A stretch of 64,000 bases of DNA from Cricetomys ansorgei (lineage: Eukaryota; Chordata; Mammalia; Rodentia; Nesomyidae). The stretch is from contig JAMJFZ010000711.1 in the NCBI GenBank assembly GCA_026225945.1, positions 4,961,501-5,025,500 on the forward strand, given 5' to 3'. Within the stretch, counting starts at the first letter, position 1. Every line of letters starts with the position of its first letter. The position numbers were made by a program, and so were the translations under genes. The notes beneath the pieces were generated by a model. It was given only the letters and a program-made list of their open reading frames with translations, was not told the origin of the DNA and made no database searches. Shown one piece after another: positions 32,931-44,294 of the stretch.

Positions 32931-34023
32931 ACAGAGTGTGAATGGGAGAGAGCCTATCATTCTTCCCAGAAAGTTGATGTGATAATTAAAAGGCCTTGGC
33001 ACATATCAAATGCTCAGAAGAAGAATCCATTTTATCAGCATACTGATTAAATACTCCCTGTTCCATACGTTGAGAATAGGCACCAACATGTATTTCTCCT
33101 ATCATAAGCCTAGTTGAGCTGCAGTCTTGCTCTCATGTAGAAAAGGGTAAATGCTTCAGAGTTTTGGTAAGCAAATAGCTGCTCTGGTTAAATGATAGCA
33201 GGTAACCCTTCAAGATTCAATCACAAGGAAAGGGGTACAAACAGGTCAGGGGGAAAACTTGCACTGTATGCTACTGTTTTCCTTTAACCAGATTGATCCT
33301 CACAACATTATTGGGCATGCCATATATTCTAAGTAGAGTACTTGTTTTACCTGTCATTTTTATCCACTACAAGGCAAGAAAATTGCTTTTTGTCATTGTT
33401 ATTTATCCAAATAAAATTTCACAGAGGGGCTGACCTAAAGGGTTCCAAGTGAATTTTAGAGAAGAGAGTGATTAAAAACAAGAATAATCATTCATTCCAA
33501 AGTCCAAAATATGCTGTCTATGTGGGGCAATCTTCATTTCTTTATCTGTAAAACTGTATACTGTGTACTTCAAAAGTTTAAAAAAAAAGGTAATGTTAAC
33601 CATTTGGTTATTGCACACATTCATGAATCTAAACACAAAACGGATACAATTTCTACTCATAGGAGAAAAACTCAGCATGCTCATTAGGGAACCATCAGGA
33701 TGCCTGGTGTAATTTTTCTCGCGTCCACAGAGGATTACTAAGGTGTGGCAGCATTTAATAGCATCATGCAGATGAATGGAACTTCCTCCTGGCTATGTGG
33801 ATACTCATACATTTCCAGGACAGAGTGTTAACCTGAGTCATTTGACTGTATCCCAGGAGAGCTCCAGGCATTTGTACATAGATGCAGTGACACTAGGGGA
33901 AGGTCAGGGACATGGCCATTTCCTTCTGTGTGTATATATCGGGTGAGTAACATCTTGGACAGATCCAAACTTTCATAAATTCCTTAAGAGTTTCATGGGC
34001 CCAAATTATTAAGAACTACAGCC
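32931..34023. other. Unique sequence
   Basis: This repeat-poor kilobase has 'ccttggcacatatcaaatgc' near 32,995 as a possible L2/MIR scrap. I see no gene. Confidence 0.4.
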
Positions 34024-34226
34024 TGAGGAATTAGGAAAATGACCCAGCAGTTGAAAGTTCTTGTCTTTCAGAGGACATTGATTCTGTTTCACAGCACATA
34101 GAGGCTCATAACTATGTGTAACTCAGTTCCAGAGGATCTAATGCCATCTTCTGACCTCCATGATACAAGACATGAATATGATACACATATATACACAGAG
34201 GCAAAATGCTCGTACACATAACATTT
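34024..34226 (+). repeat. Diverged B3-family SINE
   Basis: 'ttgtctttcagaggacattg', 'taactcagttccagaggatc' and 'aggcaaaatgctcgtacaca'. Confidence 0.78.
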
Positions 34227-34265
34227 TAAAATCTTGGGTGGTGGGGAAGAAGAGAAAAAGAAATT

Positions 34266-34398
34266 CAGCCTGGCATGGTACCACTTGTAATCTCAATATT
34301 TGGGAGGCAGGGACAGATCAGGAGTTTAAGAACTGCCTTTGCTACATAGTGAGCTTGAGGCTAGTCCAGGCTACATGAGATCTCTCTCAAATGAAACA
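34266..34398 (+). repeat. Old B1 SINE
   Basis: 'ctggcatggtaccacttgta', 'atatttgggaggcagggaca' and 'gctacatagtgagcttgagg'. Confidence 0.82.
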
Positions 34399-34420
34399 AA
34401 AGGAAATGATTAAGAGATCA

Positions 34421-34445
34421 TAGTGTGTGTGTGTGTGTGTGTGTC
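34421..34445. repeat. (GT)n microsatellite
   Basis: Uninterrupted GT repeat. Confidence 0.95.
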
Positions 34446-34690
34446 TCCTTAAAAATGGGGAGTAATAGAATATCATGACGTGATTTAGAATACATGTGAT
34501 ATGAAAGCAGAAGGCAGAGCTGTTTAAGAGGAAGGGAACCAGTCTGAGGGGGAACAGGGAGAATAGAGGAGAGCAATACGGGAGATCGAGGAAATAGAAC
34601 AGAGAATGAAACACACATGAAAATGCCATAGTGAAACCCATTACTTTGTATGCTAACTTAGGCATCTTAAAAAGTACTATCTTAGAACCT
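34446..34690 (+). repeat. Rodent LINE-1 3'-UTR fragment
   Basis: A purine-rich body ends 'gaaaatgccatagtgaaacc' and 'cattactttgtatgctaact'. It is homologous in layout to the piece ending near 18,030. Confidence 0.5.
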
Positions 34691-34793
34691 TGGGAAAGTA
34701 CCCATTCTTTCAACACTATGCAGAGGCACCACAGTCTTTGTCCTTAAAGGGAAGGTCAGCAGAAACAAATGTTCTGAACAGTTCTAGTGACTT

Positions 34794-34870
34794 AGCTGGG
34801 CCTGGTGGCACGCGCAATAATCTTAGCCTCTCAAGAGTCTGAAGCAGTAGGGCTACAAGTTCAATGTCTG
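34794..34870 (+). repeat. B1 5' fragment
   Basis: 'gctgggcctggtggcacgcg' begins a worn B1. Confidence 0.65.
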
Positions 34871-35104
34871 TCTGGGGAGACTTGTGACCTGTGGCCAATT
34901 GAGAGATTTTTGTCTAAGGATAAAAAGTGAAAAGAAAAAGGTAGGGTATCATAATAAACTAGCTTAGTTTCAATCTCTACTGGAAAAGAAATTTAAGTGA
35001 TTTATAATATAAATTTGTTTTTAAAGTTTTGTTGTTTTCAATATACTGGAGGCTTTTTTATGAAATCTGTTTATCTTAATGATGGAAAGAGTGTGCCATG
35101 TACC

Positions 35105-35250
35105 CTGGGGCATTATGACCTTTAATCCCGGTACTCACTGGAGCAAAGGCATGTAGTTCCCTTAAATTTAAGGTCGGCCTGATCTATATAGCAAGTCCAG
35201 GCCAACCAAGGTTACACAGAGAGAGCCTGTCTCAAACAATAACAACACAA
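35105..35250 (+). repeat. Diverged B1 SINE
   Basis: 'atgacctttaatcccggtac' and 'ggtcggcctgatctatatag', then 'gcctgtctcaaac'. Confidence 0.85.
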
Positions 35251-35830
35251 AAGCACACAAGTAACCCTTGAGTAAAGTACTTAGCCCATAGTAGACCTCA
35301 AATGTTCACTTATCAATTTAATTTCAAATGCATCCTCTCACCTTCTTCCCTTCTTTAAGGGCTTCTTGTAATAGTCATTGAATTGAAGTGAGTCTTTTCT
35401 GTCAGAATGTGTTATCCAGGACAGAAGAGGAGGCATGGTGTGATTTCTGCATGTTTTCATACCCATAAACTATGGTAAACTATAAAAATCCTTAAATAAT
35501 GTAAAAGCCCAAAGTTGTGGTACATAAAAAGTACTAAATGAATAAAAATCAAATCAGAAAAGCAGCACCTCAGACGTCAGGTGAAAATGGAGGAATGGCA
35601 GCTGTAGGTCCCACAGAGCTCACAGAACTTAGGAATGTTGGAGAGCTTTAGGTTTCGTAGGACTCATAGTTTCTGGAAACGAGACTGAGGGTCAGAGAGC
35701 AGCACCTACTAAATTCAATTTAGAACAGTTGTTCAATTCAACTGATCAATTCAACCACGTGTAATTTGAAGAGAAGATTATGTTAGAATTTCACTTATCT
35801 ATGGATGTTTCTCTAGTTAAATTTGGAAGA
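35251..35830. other. Unique sequence
   Basis: A small 'aattcaactgatcaattcaa' near-palindrome lies near 35,735. I see no gene. Confidence 0.35.
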
Positions 35831-35930
35831 CAAGCCAGGCTTGGCAGCACATGCCTATAACAGCACATTTGGGAACAGAGGAAGAAGGATCACGAGTTTG
35901 AAGCCAACATGGTGAGATCTTGTATGAAAA
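35831..35930 (+). repeat. Diverged B1 SINE
   Basis: 'gccaggcttggcagcacatg' and 'cacgagtttgaagccaacat'. Confidence 0.75.
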
Positions 35931-36386
35931 GCAAACCAAACCGATCCTTTTCAAGGCATTTAAAAACTGAGACAGGAGAATTATGGTCTCAAAACAAAAT
36001 AAAAAAGACACATGAAGTTGCCAGCAGAGTCAACACTAGAATATGGGTCTATATATACTTAGAGGCTACTTTTCTTCAGAACTCATCTCTTATTCCTCTG
36101 AGAATCTTGGGATTTTGGTATTACTCAAAACATAATTCATATACACATATATTTCCATGCACACTATCCCATAACCACGTCCTATTATCTTCCTGAATCC
36201 CTTGACTCCCATTATGTATCTAACCCAGCACATATATCCTTTGCCCCTCATGAATCCTATCCCCCGACAAGCATAAATTACAAAGTTGCCATGTAGCAAT
36301 AATAGAGTGCTCTTTCATTATCTGTATGCCCATAGAAGTTATTGACTTAACTCCAAAAGGCATACTTTTAAAATAAGGAATAATGT
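35931..36386. other. Unique sequence
   Basis: I see no gene or clear repeat. Confidence 0.35.
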
Positions 36387-36521
36387 TGGGTGTGGTGGCA
36401 CACGTTTTTAATCCCAGCACTCAACAGGCAGAGGCAGGCTAATTTCTGTGAGTTTGAGGCCAAGCCTGGTCCACATAGTGAGCTCCAGGACAGCTAGGGC
36501 TATACTTAGGGAGACCAAAAC
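36387..36521 (+). repeat. B1 SINE
   Basis: 'gggtgtggtggcacacgttt', 'ttaatcccagcactcaacag' and 'gctccaggacagctagggct'. It lies immediately upstream of the NDUFA5 retrocopy. Confidence 0.93.
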
Positions 36522-36544
36522 AGCCCAGAGGGCTGAGGTACTGA

Positions 36545-36970
36545 GGACTCTGGGCATGTCATAGTGAGTTTACAGAAGGCTACTGGCCTAGTTGATTGGC
36601 TATGTGGGACATTCCACACAAGGTGCAACAATATTGTACACAAAGATTTTTGATGTTCTTAAGCAGATCCCTAAAAATGAAGCTTATGGAAAACACACAG
36701 AACAGCAATGAGAAGCTGGGTATGGTCAATGTGGAACCAGATGTTATAAAATTAGAAGACATGCTTCAGGGTAGTCAAGCAGAAGTGGTGCTTCAGGTTG
36801 AAAATGAACTAAGTCTGGCAAGAAAAATGTTGCAGTGGGAGCCAAGGAAGCTATTAGTAGAAGAGCCTTCTGCCAACCAGTGAGGATGGCCAGTAGGATC
36901 ATTGATCAAATGTCTGATAGTTGATGGGAAACTGGTGTAATTCACTGTTATGTTAAAAAATAAAAATAAG
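36545..36970 (+). pseudogene. Ndufa5-ps: Processed pseudogene of NDUFA5 (complex I B13 subunit)
   Basis: The parent NDUFA5 is a small accessory subunit of mitochondrial respiratory complex I. Here the sequence encodes 'NEKLGMVNVEPDVIKLED' and 'ELSLARKMLQW', then 'LVEEPSANQ', closely matching the second half of the family. The upstream part 'ILYTKIFDVLKQIPKN' is in a different frame, so there are at least two compensating frameshifts. The initiator region is also scrambled, with a stop next to it. The codon after ANQ, tryptophan in the parent, is TGA. No introns are present although the parent is a multi-exon gene. UTR-like sequence continues to an A-rich end ('gttaaaaaataaaaataag'). It is intronless, frameshifted and stop-containing, hence a dead retrocopy. 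The parental subunit name is secure; whether any transcript exists is unknown. Confidence 0.9.
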
Positions 36971-37734
36971 GGATAAATATACACGGAACATTCAAACATT
37001 TTTTGAAAAATTATTTTAACCATAAAAATTATGGGATGACACATGAGACTTTTGTGGGGTGATGAAGCTGCTCTGAACCTCATGTACAGTGATGTTTTAT
37101 GACTTGTTCTTAAATTAAACAGAAAAAGGAGCTCTATAGTCATGTTGCTCCTCAGTTTGTGCAGGGACTGCCATAGTGTGGCAGTGCTCTGTATAACTGC
37201 AGTAGTAGAGATTTCATCACTGATGCTTACTGGGGAGATGTCTTCAGAAATATTCCGTTTTACTTCTCTGGAAGCAGGAAATCTATTCTACTTAAGGTTA
37301 GAGTTGGCACCGACTAGGGAAATGGACAAATTAGTAGCAAGGGCTAGGAAAGATAGATGAGAATTAAGACTAATGCTAAAAATTTAACACAGAAGAGAGG
37401 GCAGAGTCTCAAACTCCCAAGCAAGCAAAACAAAACTGAACTAAATAAGGAAAAAGTGATTGGCTTAGAAGACTGTAGATTTTACTCCCAGCATCCTGAA
37501 TGGTGGCTTACTTCGAGTTTAATTTTCACTTCCTACTCATAGTACTGTCATGTCACTTGACTTCTAGTCTTTACAAGTTTTTACATAACTTAGGTCAGCA
37601 GGCATTTGGCTTGATATTACATGGTCACATGGTGTAAAATCAATACTTCTGCCATTAAACTAACAGTATAATACTTATACAATTTTCTTTTGGCTTGCAG
37701 ATCTATTTTATTATGTCTCTTTTTAAGACTGTTA
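36971..37734. other. Unique AT-rich sequence
   Basis: I see no gene. Part of the left edge could still be 3' UTR of the retrocopy. Confidence 0.35.
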
Positions 37735-37832
37735 GGTTCTCATGGACACCTTATGTTTATCTTGTCTCCAGAATATCTACTTTGTATCATCTGACACCTA
37801 GTGGATACCCAATGAATATTTCCTGAAGTAAC
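37735..37832 (+). repeat. L2 3'-end remnant
   Basis: 'tcatggacaccttatgttta', 'tatcatctgacacctagtgg' and 'caatgaatatttcctgaag' follow the L2 3' end. Confidence 0.5.
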
Positions 37833-38137
37833 AAAAACTTATTTTGAGTTCGTACAGGAATGTGAAATGATTTAATTCTGCCTTTTAAAGAAATTTAATT
37901 TAGTGATATAATTACCAAAAATTTTTTAAACAACAACTTATATAGCCCAGGCTGTCCTCTGAGCTCACTATGTAGGTGAGGAAGACCTTAAAGAAGGGAA
38001 AGACTACAATTTGATCATAAAACCAACTATCTACATGTTGAGTTTTAATGCTAATATGCATAAAAGCAGATCCTTCAATATCCTTTGATATTGCTGGGAT
38101 ATGATAGGAAACCTTATTAGGTAATAGGGTCATAGAC
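37833..38137. other. Unique sequence
   Basis: A short reversed B1-like word ('tagcccaggctgtcctctga') lies near 37,943. I see nothing else. Confidence 0.35.
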
Positions 38138-38224
38138 CAGGACTCGGCATGGTGGCACATGCCTTAAGCTCAGCATTCAGGAAGCAGAAGCAGGAAGATC
38201 TTTGTGAGTTAATTGGCCAGCCAA
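38138..38224 (+). repeat. B1 5' fragment
   Basis: 'ggcatggtggcacatgcctt' and 'cattcaggaagcagaagcag'. Confidence 0.82.
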
Positions 38225-38305
38225 TGGATGTTGCCATCTGAGGATCAAACTCAGAGCCTTATACATACAAGCATGTGTCATTACACTACACCTTCTCCCA
38301 GCCCT
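38225..38305 (-). repeat. ID/B4-like fragment
   Basis: 'gaggatcaaactcagagcct' and 'tacaccttctcccagccc' read as a reversed tRNA-like head. Confidence 0.55.
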
Positions 38306-38324
38306 CATTAAAATTTTAAAATTA

Positions 38325-38526
38325 ATTGGGAGCTAGAATGATGGCTTGATGGTTAAGAGCATGTGTTGCTCTTGAAGAGGGCCTGCAAATTTAGTTCCCA
38401 GCACTTATCTGGGGCTCACAACCACCCATAACTCCAGTTCTAGGGAATCTTAACAATCTCTTATGACCTGTGTTGGCACCAGGCACACATACATACATAG
38501 CATTCAGAAAGTTTTTAAAAACCTAA
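38325..38526 (+). repeat. B3-family SINE
   Basis: 'gatggttaagagcatgtgtt', 'aactccagttctagggaatc' and 'ggcaccaggcacacatacat'. Confidence 0.9.
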
Positions 38527-38671
38527 AACTCAGTTGAGGGCAAAACTCCCTTTCATCCATTCATTCTAGAGCTATTCTGCAGGCATCTTTAGAAACTTGT
38601 TATTGTAGTGTTTTTACAGTTATGGCACTCAATGGATAGACATAAAATTTAACTATCGACACATTCTAAGT

Positions 38672-38832
38672 TTTATTTATGCCTGAGTGTATGTGCACCA
38701 CATTCACGCAGATGCTCATGGAGGCCAAGAGCATGTCAGATCTGCTGGAACTGTAATAACAGGCGGTTGTGAGACATCAGATATAGGCACTGGGGACCAA
38801 ACCTAGGATTTCTCCAAGAGCCAAGTGCTGGC
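38672..38832 (-). repeat. Diverged B3-family SINE
   Basis: 'gccaagagcatgtcagatct' and 'gcactggggaccaaacctag'. The head end is lost. Confidence 0.72.
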
Positions 38833-38985
38833 CTTCAACTCAGAGATTCGCCCCTCTCTGCCTCTGGAGTACTGGGAATTTTTTTAAAAAATTGAGATGG
38901 GGTTTCTCTGGGGAGACCGGGCTGGTTTTGCACTCAGAGATTGCCTGCCTCTGCCTCAAGTGCTGGGATTAAAGGTTGTATGAAA
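38833..38985 (-). repeat. B1 SINE pieces
   Basis: 'ctctgcctctggagtactgg' is followed by a fuller reversed copy with 'gatggggtttctctggggag' and 'ctcaagtgctgggattaaag'. Two B1 insertions are in the same orientation, the first truncated. Confidence 0.85.
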
Positions 38986-39542
38986 ACCTAATAAGGAAAA
39001 AACATTTAATCTGCCATCTCTTCAGTTCCTAACACATTACATTCCTAAGTACATGGGCTGTTGAAAACTAGTTCTATTACAATGGGAATCAGGGACCAAG
39101 TCTCCCTTCCAGCCCAAAGGATTTCATTAGGAAAACTACAGTATTTCCTGGTCTCAAAAAGCTTTAGTACTAAGTCTTACAAATGATCTGATAAAATGTG
39201 ATGCCAAATATTAAAGGACTAAGCAACCCATCAGTTTTATAATTTAACATATCCATTAAATAATCACACTACAACTACTGTGTACATGCCAAGCAGAAGA
39301 AAAAGGGCATATTCATGTAACACCATCTGGATGCTAAACTCAGCTTGCTGGTATGTAAGTCATGCTGCGTTGAAATGACGAATTGTTTTGCTAATCTAAC
39401 TAGCTTTTGGAGAGAGAGTATTGTACATTATGAAGGTGATTTTTCTACCTCTTTTCAATTGGTTTAGGATTAGTAGACTACTGGTTCCTGGCCAAGAAGT
39501 AAAATTATATAAAAGTTTGAAATAATTCCTTCCTTGTCACCC
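38986..39542. other. Unique sequence
   Basis: I see no gene or repeat. Confidence 0.35.
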
Positions 39543-39680
39543 CCTGAGACAGGGTTTCTCTGTTGTAACTTTGGCTGTCCTGAATTCTCTCTTGACCAGG
39601 ATGGCCTCAAACTCAAGTGATCTGCATGCCTCTGCCTCCCAAATGCTGGGATTAAACGTATGTGCCACCACTGCCCAGTT
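39543..39680 (-). repeat. B1 SINE
   Basis: 'gagacagggtttctctgttg', 'gcctctgcctcccaaatgct' and 'gtgccaccactgcccag'. Confidence 0.94.
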
Positions 39681-39697
39681 TATAGAATAATTCCTAA

Positions 39698-39833
39698 TTA
39701 AAAAAAAAAATGTCTATGTAGCCCAGGCTGTCCTGGGACTTTGTATGTTGAACAAGCTGGCCTAAAATCACAGATCTGAACACCTCTGCCTCCCCAATGC
39801 TGGGATTAAAGGCTTGCATGACAGCATCTGGCT
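39698..39833 (-). repeat. B1 SINE
   Basis: 'atgtagcccaggctgtcctg' and 'ccccaatgctgggattaaag'. Same orientation as its left neighbour. Confidence 0.9.
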
Positions 39834-39857
39834 TCTAATTATTGAAATATAAACACT

Positions 39858-39956
39858 GGATCAGCTGATGGTGGTGTGGCCTGTAACCCAGCTTCTGGAA
39901 GCCTGAAACAAGAGGATTTTAAATTACAGGACAATGTGAGACCTACCTCAAAGACT
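39858..39956 (+). repeat. Worn B1-type SINE
   Basis: 'gatggtggtgtggcctgtaa' and 'ggacaatgtgagacctacct'. Confidence 0.55.
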
Positions 39957-40012
39957 GAGTGGGTGAAGCAGGACATGTAGACTGAATGTACAAGTCAAAA
40001 AGTAGCACTCAA

Positions 40013-40182
40013 GGAGCTGGAGAAATGGCCCAGAGTGAATGCTGCTCTAGCACTGGGTTGGAATTTGGGTTCCAGCACCCAAGTTGAGTATCTCATCAGG
40101 CCTTAACTCCAGTTGCAGGGAGATCTGACACCTCTGGCTCTCTCCAACATCAGCACTGAGTACACAATAGCACTCAGAAGCC
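40013..40182 (+). repeat. Diverged B3-family SINE
   Basis: 'ggagctggagaaatggccca', 'gttccagcacccaagttgag' and 'taactccagttgcagggaga'. Confidence 0.78.
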
Positions 40183-40896
40183 AAAAGCAGGTGGATTGAC
40201 AAGCTTAAGGGCAACCTGGCTTCAATATAAGACCTTGTACCAAACAGCTAAGACAATTATCCTGAAATTCTATCTACATCCACTGTATCTAAAGTACCAT
40301 ATAACCCGGATAGATAACTGTTCCACAAGGGGAATAATCACAGGTCAAAAGCCCTTTATCCTTCAAGCTTAGGATCACTAACACTGCAGCATTTAGTTTT
40401 TGGAGCTTAAAACAACGGTGGGCCATGTGTGTACTGTAACATGTCCACCCTCACCCTGCCATGGGACTGGGCATTCAATCAGTGACCATTCATAGTAACA
40501 TCAGTTACTGATAGTCAGGTTTTATAGTCAGGTGCTTTTCTTAATTGTTAAATGAAGTTCTTTCTTCTTCAAGCACTAATTAATAGTCCAGGGCTCCCTA
40601 TGTGGATTAGAGGGGCTTGGGAATCATTCTTCACTTTTATTATTTTTTCTGTCCAAAGAATGTGTCTACCCAAATTGCTTTTCTGGACAAGCATGTGAAA
40701 ACATATTTATATGTGTGGAGGGATTAAGAACTGTTGAACTGTGAAGTATGAACAGAAACTCCAAAAACCTCGGAACTTTTTCTTTGAGCTGAAGGTTGAT
40801 TACACTGTGAAGGCAAAATAGAGAAAATTAATGCAGTATAAATTTTATATACATTTAATAAATGTATGCATTCTTAAGCTAGGAATGATGGCACAT
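40183..40896. other. Mostly unique sequence
   Basis: A B1-like 3' scrap ('gggcaacctggcttcaatat') is at the left. I see no gene. Confidence 0.35.
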
Positions 40897-40995
40897 TAAC
40901 CAGGATTTGTTTTGAGACACGATCTTAGTATGTACAAGCCAGCTCTGAACTCAGATTTCCCAAGTCCTGGTATGCTTATGAAATCATGCCCAGAT
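40897..40995 (-). repeat. Worn B1 SINE
   Basis: 'gttttgagacacgatcttag' and 'cagatttcccaagtcctggt'. Confidence 0.6.
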
Positions 40996-41235
40996 GGTGT
41001 GCTTTAAACAGAACTTTTGTCACAGGTCTGTTTGACAATGGTTGCTGCACCTCTGAGATATGTGCAGAGAACTGAAATTCTTAAGAATGCAATGTTCTTT
41101 GCCCTTCCTCTTGATCCAAGCAGTTCTTGTGCTGTGAACTTTAAGTTGAACAAACCTGTTATATTCTCAGCGCCTCTTCTTGTTAAGATTCTGCCAAGGA
41201 GACTGTTCTTTTTAAGGGTTTCTTTTTTATTGTTA
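40996..41235. other. Overlapping chance frames
   Basis: Frames of about 90 codons run on both strands here (41,004-41,282). Neither matches a known family, neither has a promoter or splice context, and they overlap SINE-like DNA. Confidence 0.4.
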
Positions 41236-41376
41236 GTGCATTTGTGTGAGTTTAGGCTGGCAGATGCAAGGTCATAGGACAAGCTTTGAGAAGGTTCTCC
41301 ATGTACAGTGGATTCTGGGGCTCAAACTTGTCAGATTTACCTGCAGTCACCTCCATGGCCTGGACTTGTGCTTATA
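41236..41376 (-). repeat. tRNA-derived SINE, diverged
   Basis: 'ctggggctcaaacttgtcag' and 'cagtcacctccatggcctgg'. Confidence 0.5.
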
Positions 41377-41584
41377 TTTCAGAAGTATGGAATTTCCTAT
41401 AGCAAGTAATGATGATAGCTAAATATACACTGTCAGTATTTGTTTTCTGTTGAGAATGTAACCTTACAATGCTAAGATATTCTTACATTAGAAACAACCC
41501 CTACAGTGCTTACTGAGCAGAGTAATTCCATGTTTTGTTTCCATGATGTTTCTTGAATTTAAATATTTAATATTGCTCTTCTAT

Positions 41585-41700
41585 ACATGTGTTACTAAGC
41601 TCTTACTATGCATGTACTTACTAGGTGCACTAGATACAGCCAGGCCCACATTTTCCAGACACTTGTATTGGAGCTGTAAGAAACAAATGGATGGTTCTAA
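41585..41700 (-). repeat. L2 3'-end remnant
   Basis: 'gctcttactatgcatgtact', 'taggtgcactagatacagcc' and 'tattggagctgtaagaaaca'. Confidence 0.5.
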
Positions 41701-41754
41701 CATCAAGGTTTCATCATGAAACAAATATTTCTTAAATTAAAAAAATAAAAAGTA

Positions 41755-41924
41755 CTTTACATCCACATGTGACTGGTGCCCAGAGCCAGAAAAGGGAAAC
41801 TGGACCCCCCTGGAACAGGATTTACAGCCCACAGTGAGTCACTATATGAGAGAAGGAATTGAATTGGGTTCTCTCAAAGAGTAGCACTCAGTGTTCTTTA
41901 TGGCTGAGTCATCTCCCCAGATTC
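41755..41924 (-). repeat. B2/B3-family SINE
   Basis: 'attgaattgggttctctcaa' and 'ggctgagtcatctccccaga'. Confidence 0.8.
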
Positions 41925-41989
41925 CTAAGTTCACTCTATAAGCACTCTGAGTTATATGGGATAAGGAACAAATTCTCAGTGCTGAGATC

Positions 41990-42088
41990 TTTTTTATTTT
42001 TTTGAGATAAGACCTACATAGTCTAGGCTGGTGCCTATACTACTTCCCCAGACTCTTAAGTACTAGGTACCACTGTATTTGGCTTAAA
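41990..42088 (-). repeat. Worn B1 SINE
   Basis: 'tttttttgagataagaccta' and 'agactcttaagtactaggta'. Confidence 0.65.
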
Positions 42089-42659
42089 TGGCCTTGCATA
42101 CAATAATGAAAAGTTACTAGAATTAAGTTTTCAAGTTATTTACATGTATGAAATTATCAATTTATAAGCTATTTTATTAAAAATTTTCAACCAAGGTTTT
42201 AAACTTATAGTCAGTGGTCCAAAGCTTGTTTCAAGTTACGTCTTTACTTGTAGTGAGTTCTATTAAAATCTGAATGTAATCTGGGAGTTGTGGAGAAAGG
42301 AAAGAATATGATCAAAATATTGAAATTCTCAAATAAATACATTACAAAATGTATAGACTTTGTATGTAAAATTTGGTCAATTTCAGTGCATTGTGATAAA
42401 CAAAAAAATCTGAAATTTACAACTGGTTCAAACTTAGTTCACCATCTCTTCTTACTCAACACCTTTGTTTTAATGACATATTAACTATCATTTATAATTT
42501 CCCTAAAATAATTTAACTATATACCTCTTGAATCTAAGCAACACTTGCTTATATGGCTAGACTATATTCACTCAATATTAAATAACCTAGTATCTGTCTT
42601 GGAACTGCAACAAGTTATGAGACTGAACACAATAGGAAGGGATGAATTAGGACCTATGT
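42089..42659. other. Unique AT-rich sequence
   Basis: I see no gene or repeat. Confidence 0.35.
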
Positions 42660-42726
42660 CTACAATCAAGAATTTCCAAAGTTCAAACCTAGCCTGGGCA
42701 ATTTAGTAAGACTGAGTCAAAATAAA
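42660..42726 (+). repeat. Worn B1 3' fragment
   Basis: 'tcaaacctagcctgggcaat' followed by an A-rich tail. Confidence 0.55.
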
Positions 42727-42741
42727 AAAGCAGAAAGAGGA

Positions 42742-42818
42742 CTGGACACATAGCTCAATGGTAGAGCAAGCACTATTTGTACACACAAAGCCATAGGGTC
42801 AATACAGGTATCCAAGAG
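42742..42818 (+). repeat. ID-family SINE, diverged
   Basis: 'acatagctcaatggtagagc' is the tRNA-Ala-like A-box region of ID elements, followed by 'atagggtcaatacag' at the B-box. It is one of few ID copies in the window. Confidence 0.75.
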
Positions 42819-42895
42819 GAGCAGGGGAAAGATTTAAGTAAATTAGGATGATTATGTATTGAGAAGTCTTGACTTTCATGGTAAATTATTCACGC

Positions 42896-42975
42896 TGGTG
42901 TTTTCTGAGGCAGGATCTCATTATGTATTTCCTGCTGGCCTTGAACTCAAGAGATCTGTCTGCCTACTGTTGGAC
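42896..42975 (-). repeat. B1 fragment
   Basis: 'gaggcaggatctcattatgt' and 'ctgctggccttgaactcaag'. Confidence 0.8.
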
Positions 42976-43211
42976 TTAGTAGTGTGCTTAAATACATTTT
43001 CAAGTTAAGGAAACTGATTCAAACCTTTCTTCTAAACTGACATCACAGTCAGAAAGGAGTGAATAGTCTAGACACTGGGACAATTTTCCACTTAGGACTT
43101 TGAAGTTCCTATAATTGGCCACTCTTTAAACAGGCTACCCCACCCCCACACAACTTTAGATCTGCATAGCACACCCCCCAAATGGGTACACTGAACACTA
43201 CTCAGATGCTC

Positions 43212-43352
43212 TCCTTTCTTTTTTGGTTTTTTGAGACAAAGTTTTTGTAGCTCTGGCGGTCCTGGAACTTGCTCCATAGAGTAACCTGGCCTCAGAGCAT
43301 GTGCCTCTGCCTCTCAGGTACTGGTATTAAAGGCATATATCATTGCTGCCCT
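43212..43352 (-). repeat. B1 SINE
   Basis: 'ttttttgagacaaagttttt', 'tgcctctgcctctcaggtac' and 'ggtattaaaggcatatatca'. Confidence 0.9.
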
Positions 43353-43971
43353 ATATCCTTACTTCAATCTAATGGGAATTCTTTCAGTTAACTGCAAATT
43401 GTGCATACAGAATTTTTATATATTATATAGGTACCACTAAATGAATTACTGATGGCAGTTAAAAAGACATAGAAAACCAGTCTTAATATTTAAGTGACAA
43501 ATTTTAGTATTTAGTGAATCCTAGTGCAAAAACTTGTTTTTTCCTCAGTTTGTGTCCCAAGATACTAAATATTGTCTTTTGAAAGTTAAGTATTTTCCAT
43601 ATATTTCCTTAATTTTTTGGAAAACTCAATGTAGTAGGCATGTAATTTTTATATGAGTAAAGCCCAGTATGAATATGCCAACATCATAGAACTGAGATTC
43701 AAACACCTCTCTACTGCTAAAGCTCACATACTACATGACCAAACTAATTTTCTGCTAACCAATGGTGATTGTAGGTACTTACCAACCATGATGTACAGTA
43801 CAAATACTTTAGTTCAACCTCAACCAACATACATATTTTAACAACTCCAGTGTTACCAGAGAAATTACCTTCCATCTGTCAAATGCTTTTTAAGCCAATT
43901 CTGACAAGCAGTGAAGTATCTTCTAAAAATTTAGTTAATTCAACTATGTTAGGTCATCAGGAACTCCTTTC
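43353..43971. other. Unique AT-rich sequence
   Basis: I see no gene or repeat. Confidence 0.35.
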
Positions 43972-44118
43972 TATGCCAAGCATGGCAGTGCATATCTTTA
44001 ACCCCAGTACTAGGGAGGCAGAGGCAGGTGGATCTCTGCAACTTTGAGGCCAGCTTGGTCTATATAGTGAGTTCTAGGACAGCCAGCGCTATGAAGAGAC
44101 ACTCTGTCTCAAAAAACC
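43972..44118 (+). repeat. B1 SINE
   Basis: 'agcatggcagtgcatatctt', 'agggaggcagaggcaggtgg' and 'acactctgtctcaaaaaacc'. Confidence 0.94.
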
Positions 44119-44204
44119 TTATGTCTACTTATTTGAAAGTTATTCCAGACTATGACACAGGTATTAGTTACCACAGTTAGCTTAACAGCTTAATAGTAAA
44201 AGAG

Positions 44205-44294
44205 TTCCAAGGCAGATCTCTATTTGAGGTCAGCTTGGCTTACGTAGACAGTTCTAGGACAGCCAGAGCTACGTAGAGATTCTGTCTCAGGGGG
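44205..44294 (+). repeat. B1 3' fragment
   Basis: 'cttacgtagacagttctagg' and 'cagccagagctacgtagaga'. 5'-truncated. Confidence 0.85.

Noticed and set aside
41004..41282. Overlapping frames of about 90 codons on both strands
   Set aside because: They are mutual shadows, and neither resembles a known family. The right part falls in SINE-like sequence.
42742..42818. Possible tRNA gene
   Set aside because: The A- and B-box-like words belong to an ID SINE with an A-rich end. A cloverleaf with paired acceptor stem is not visible.
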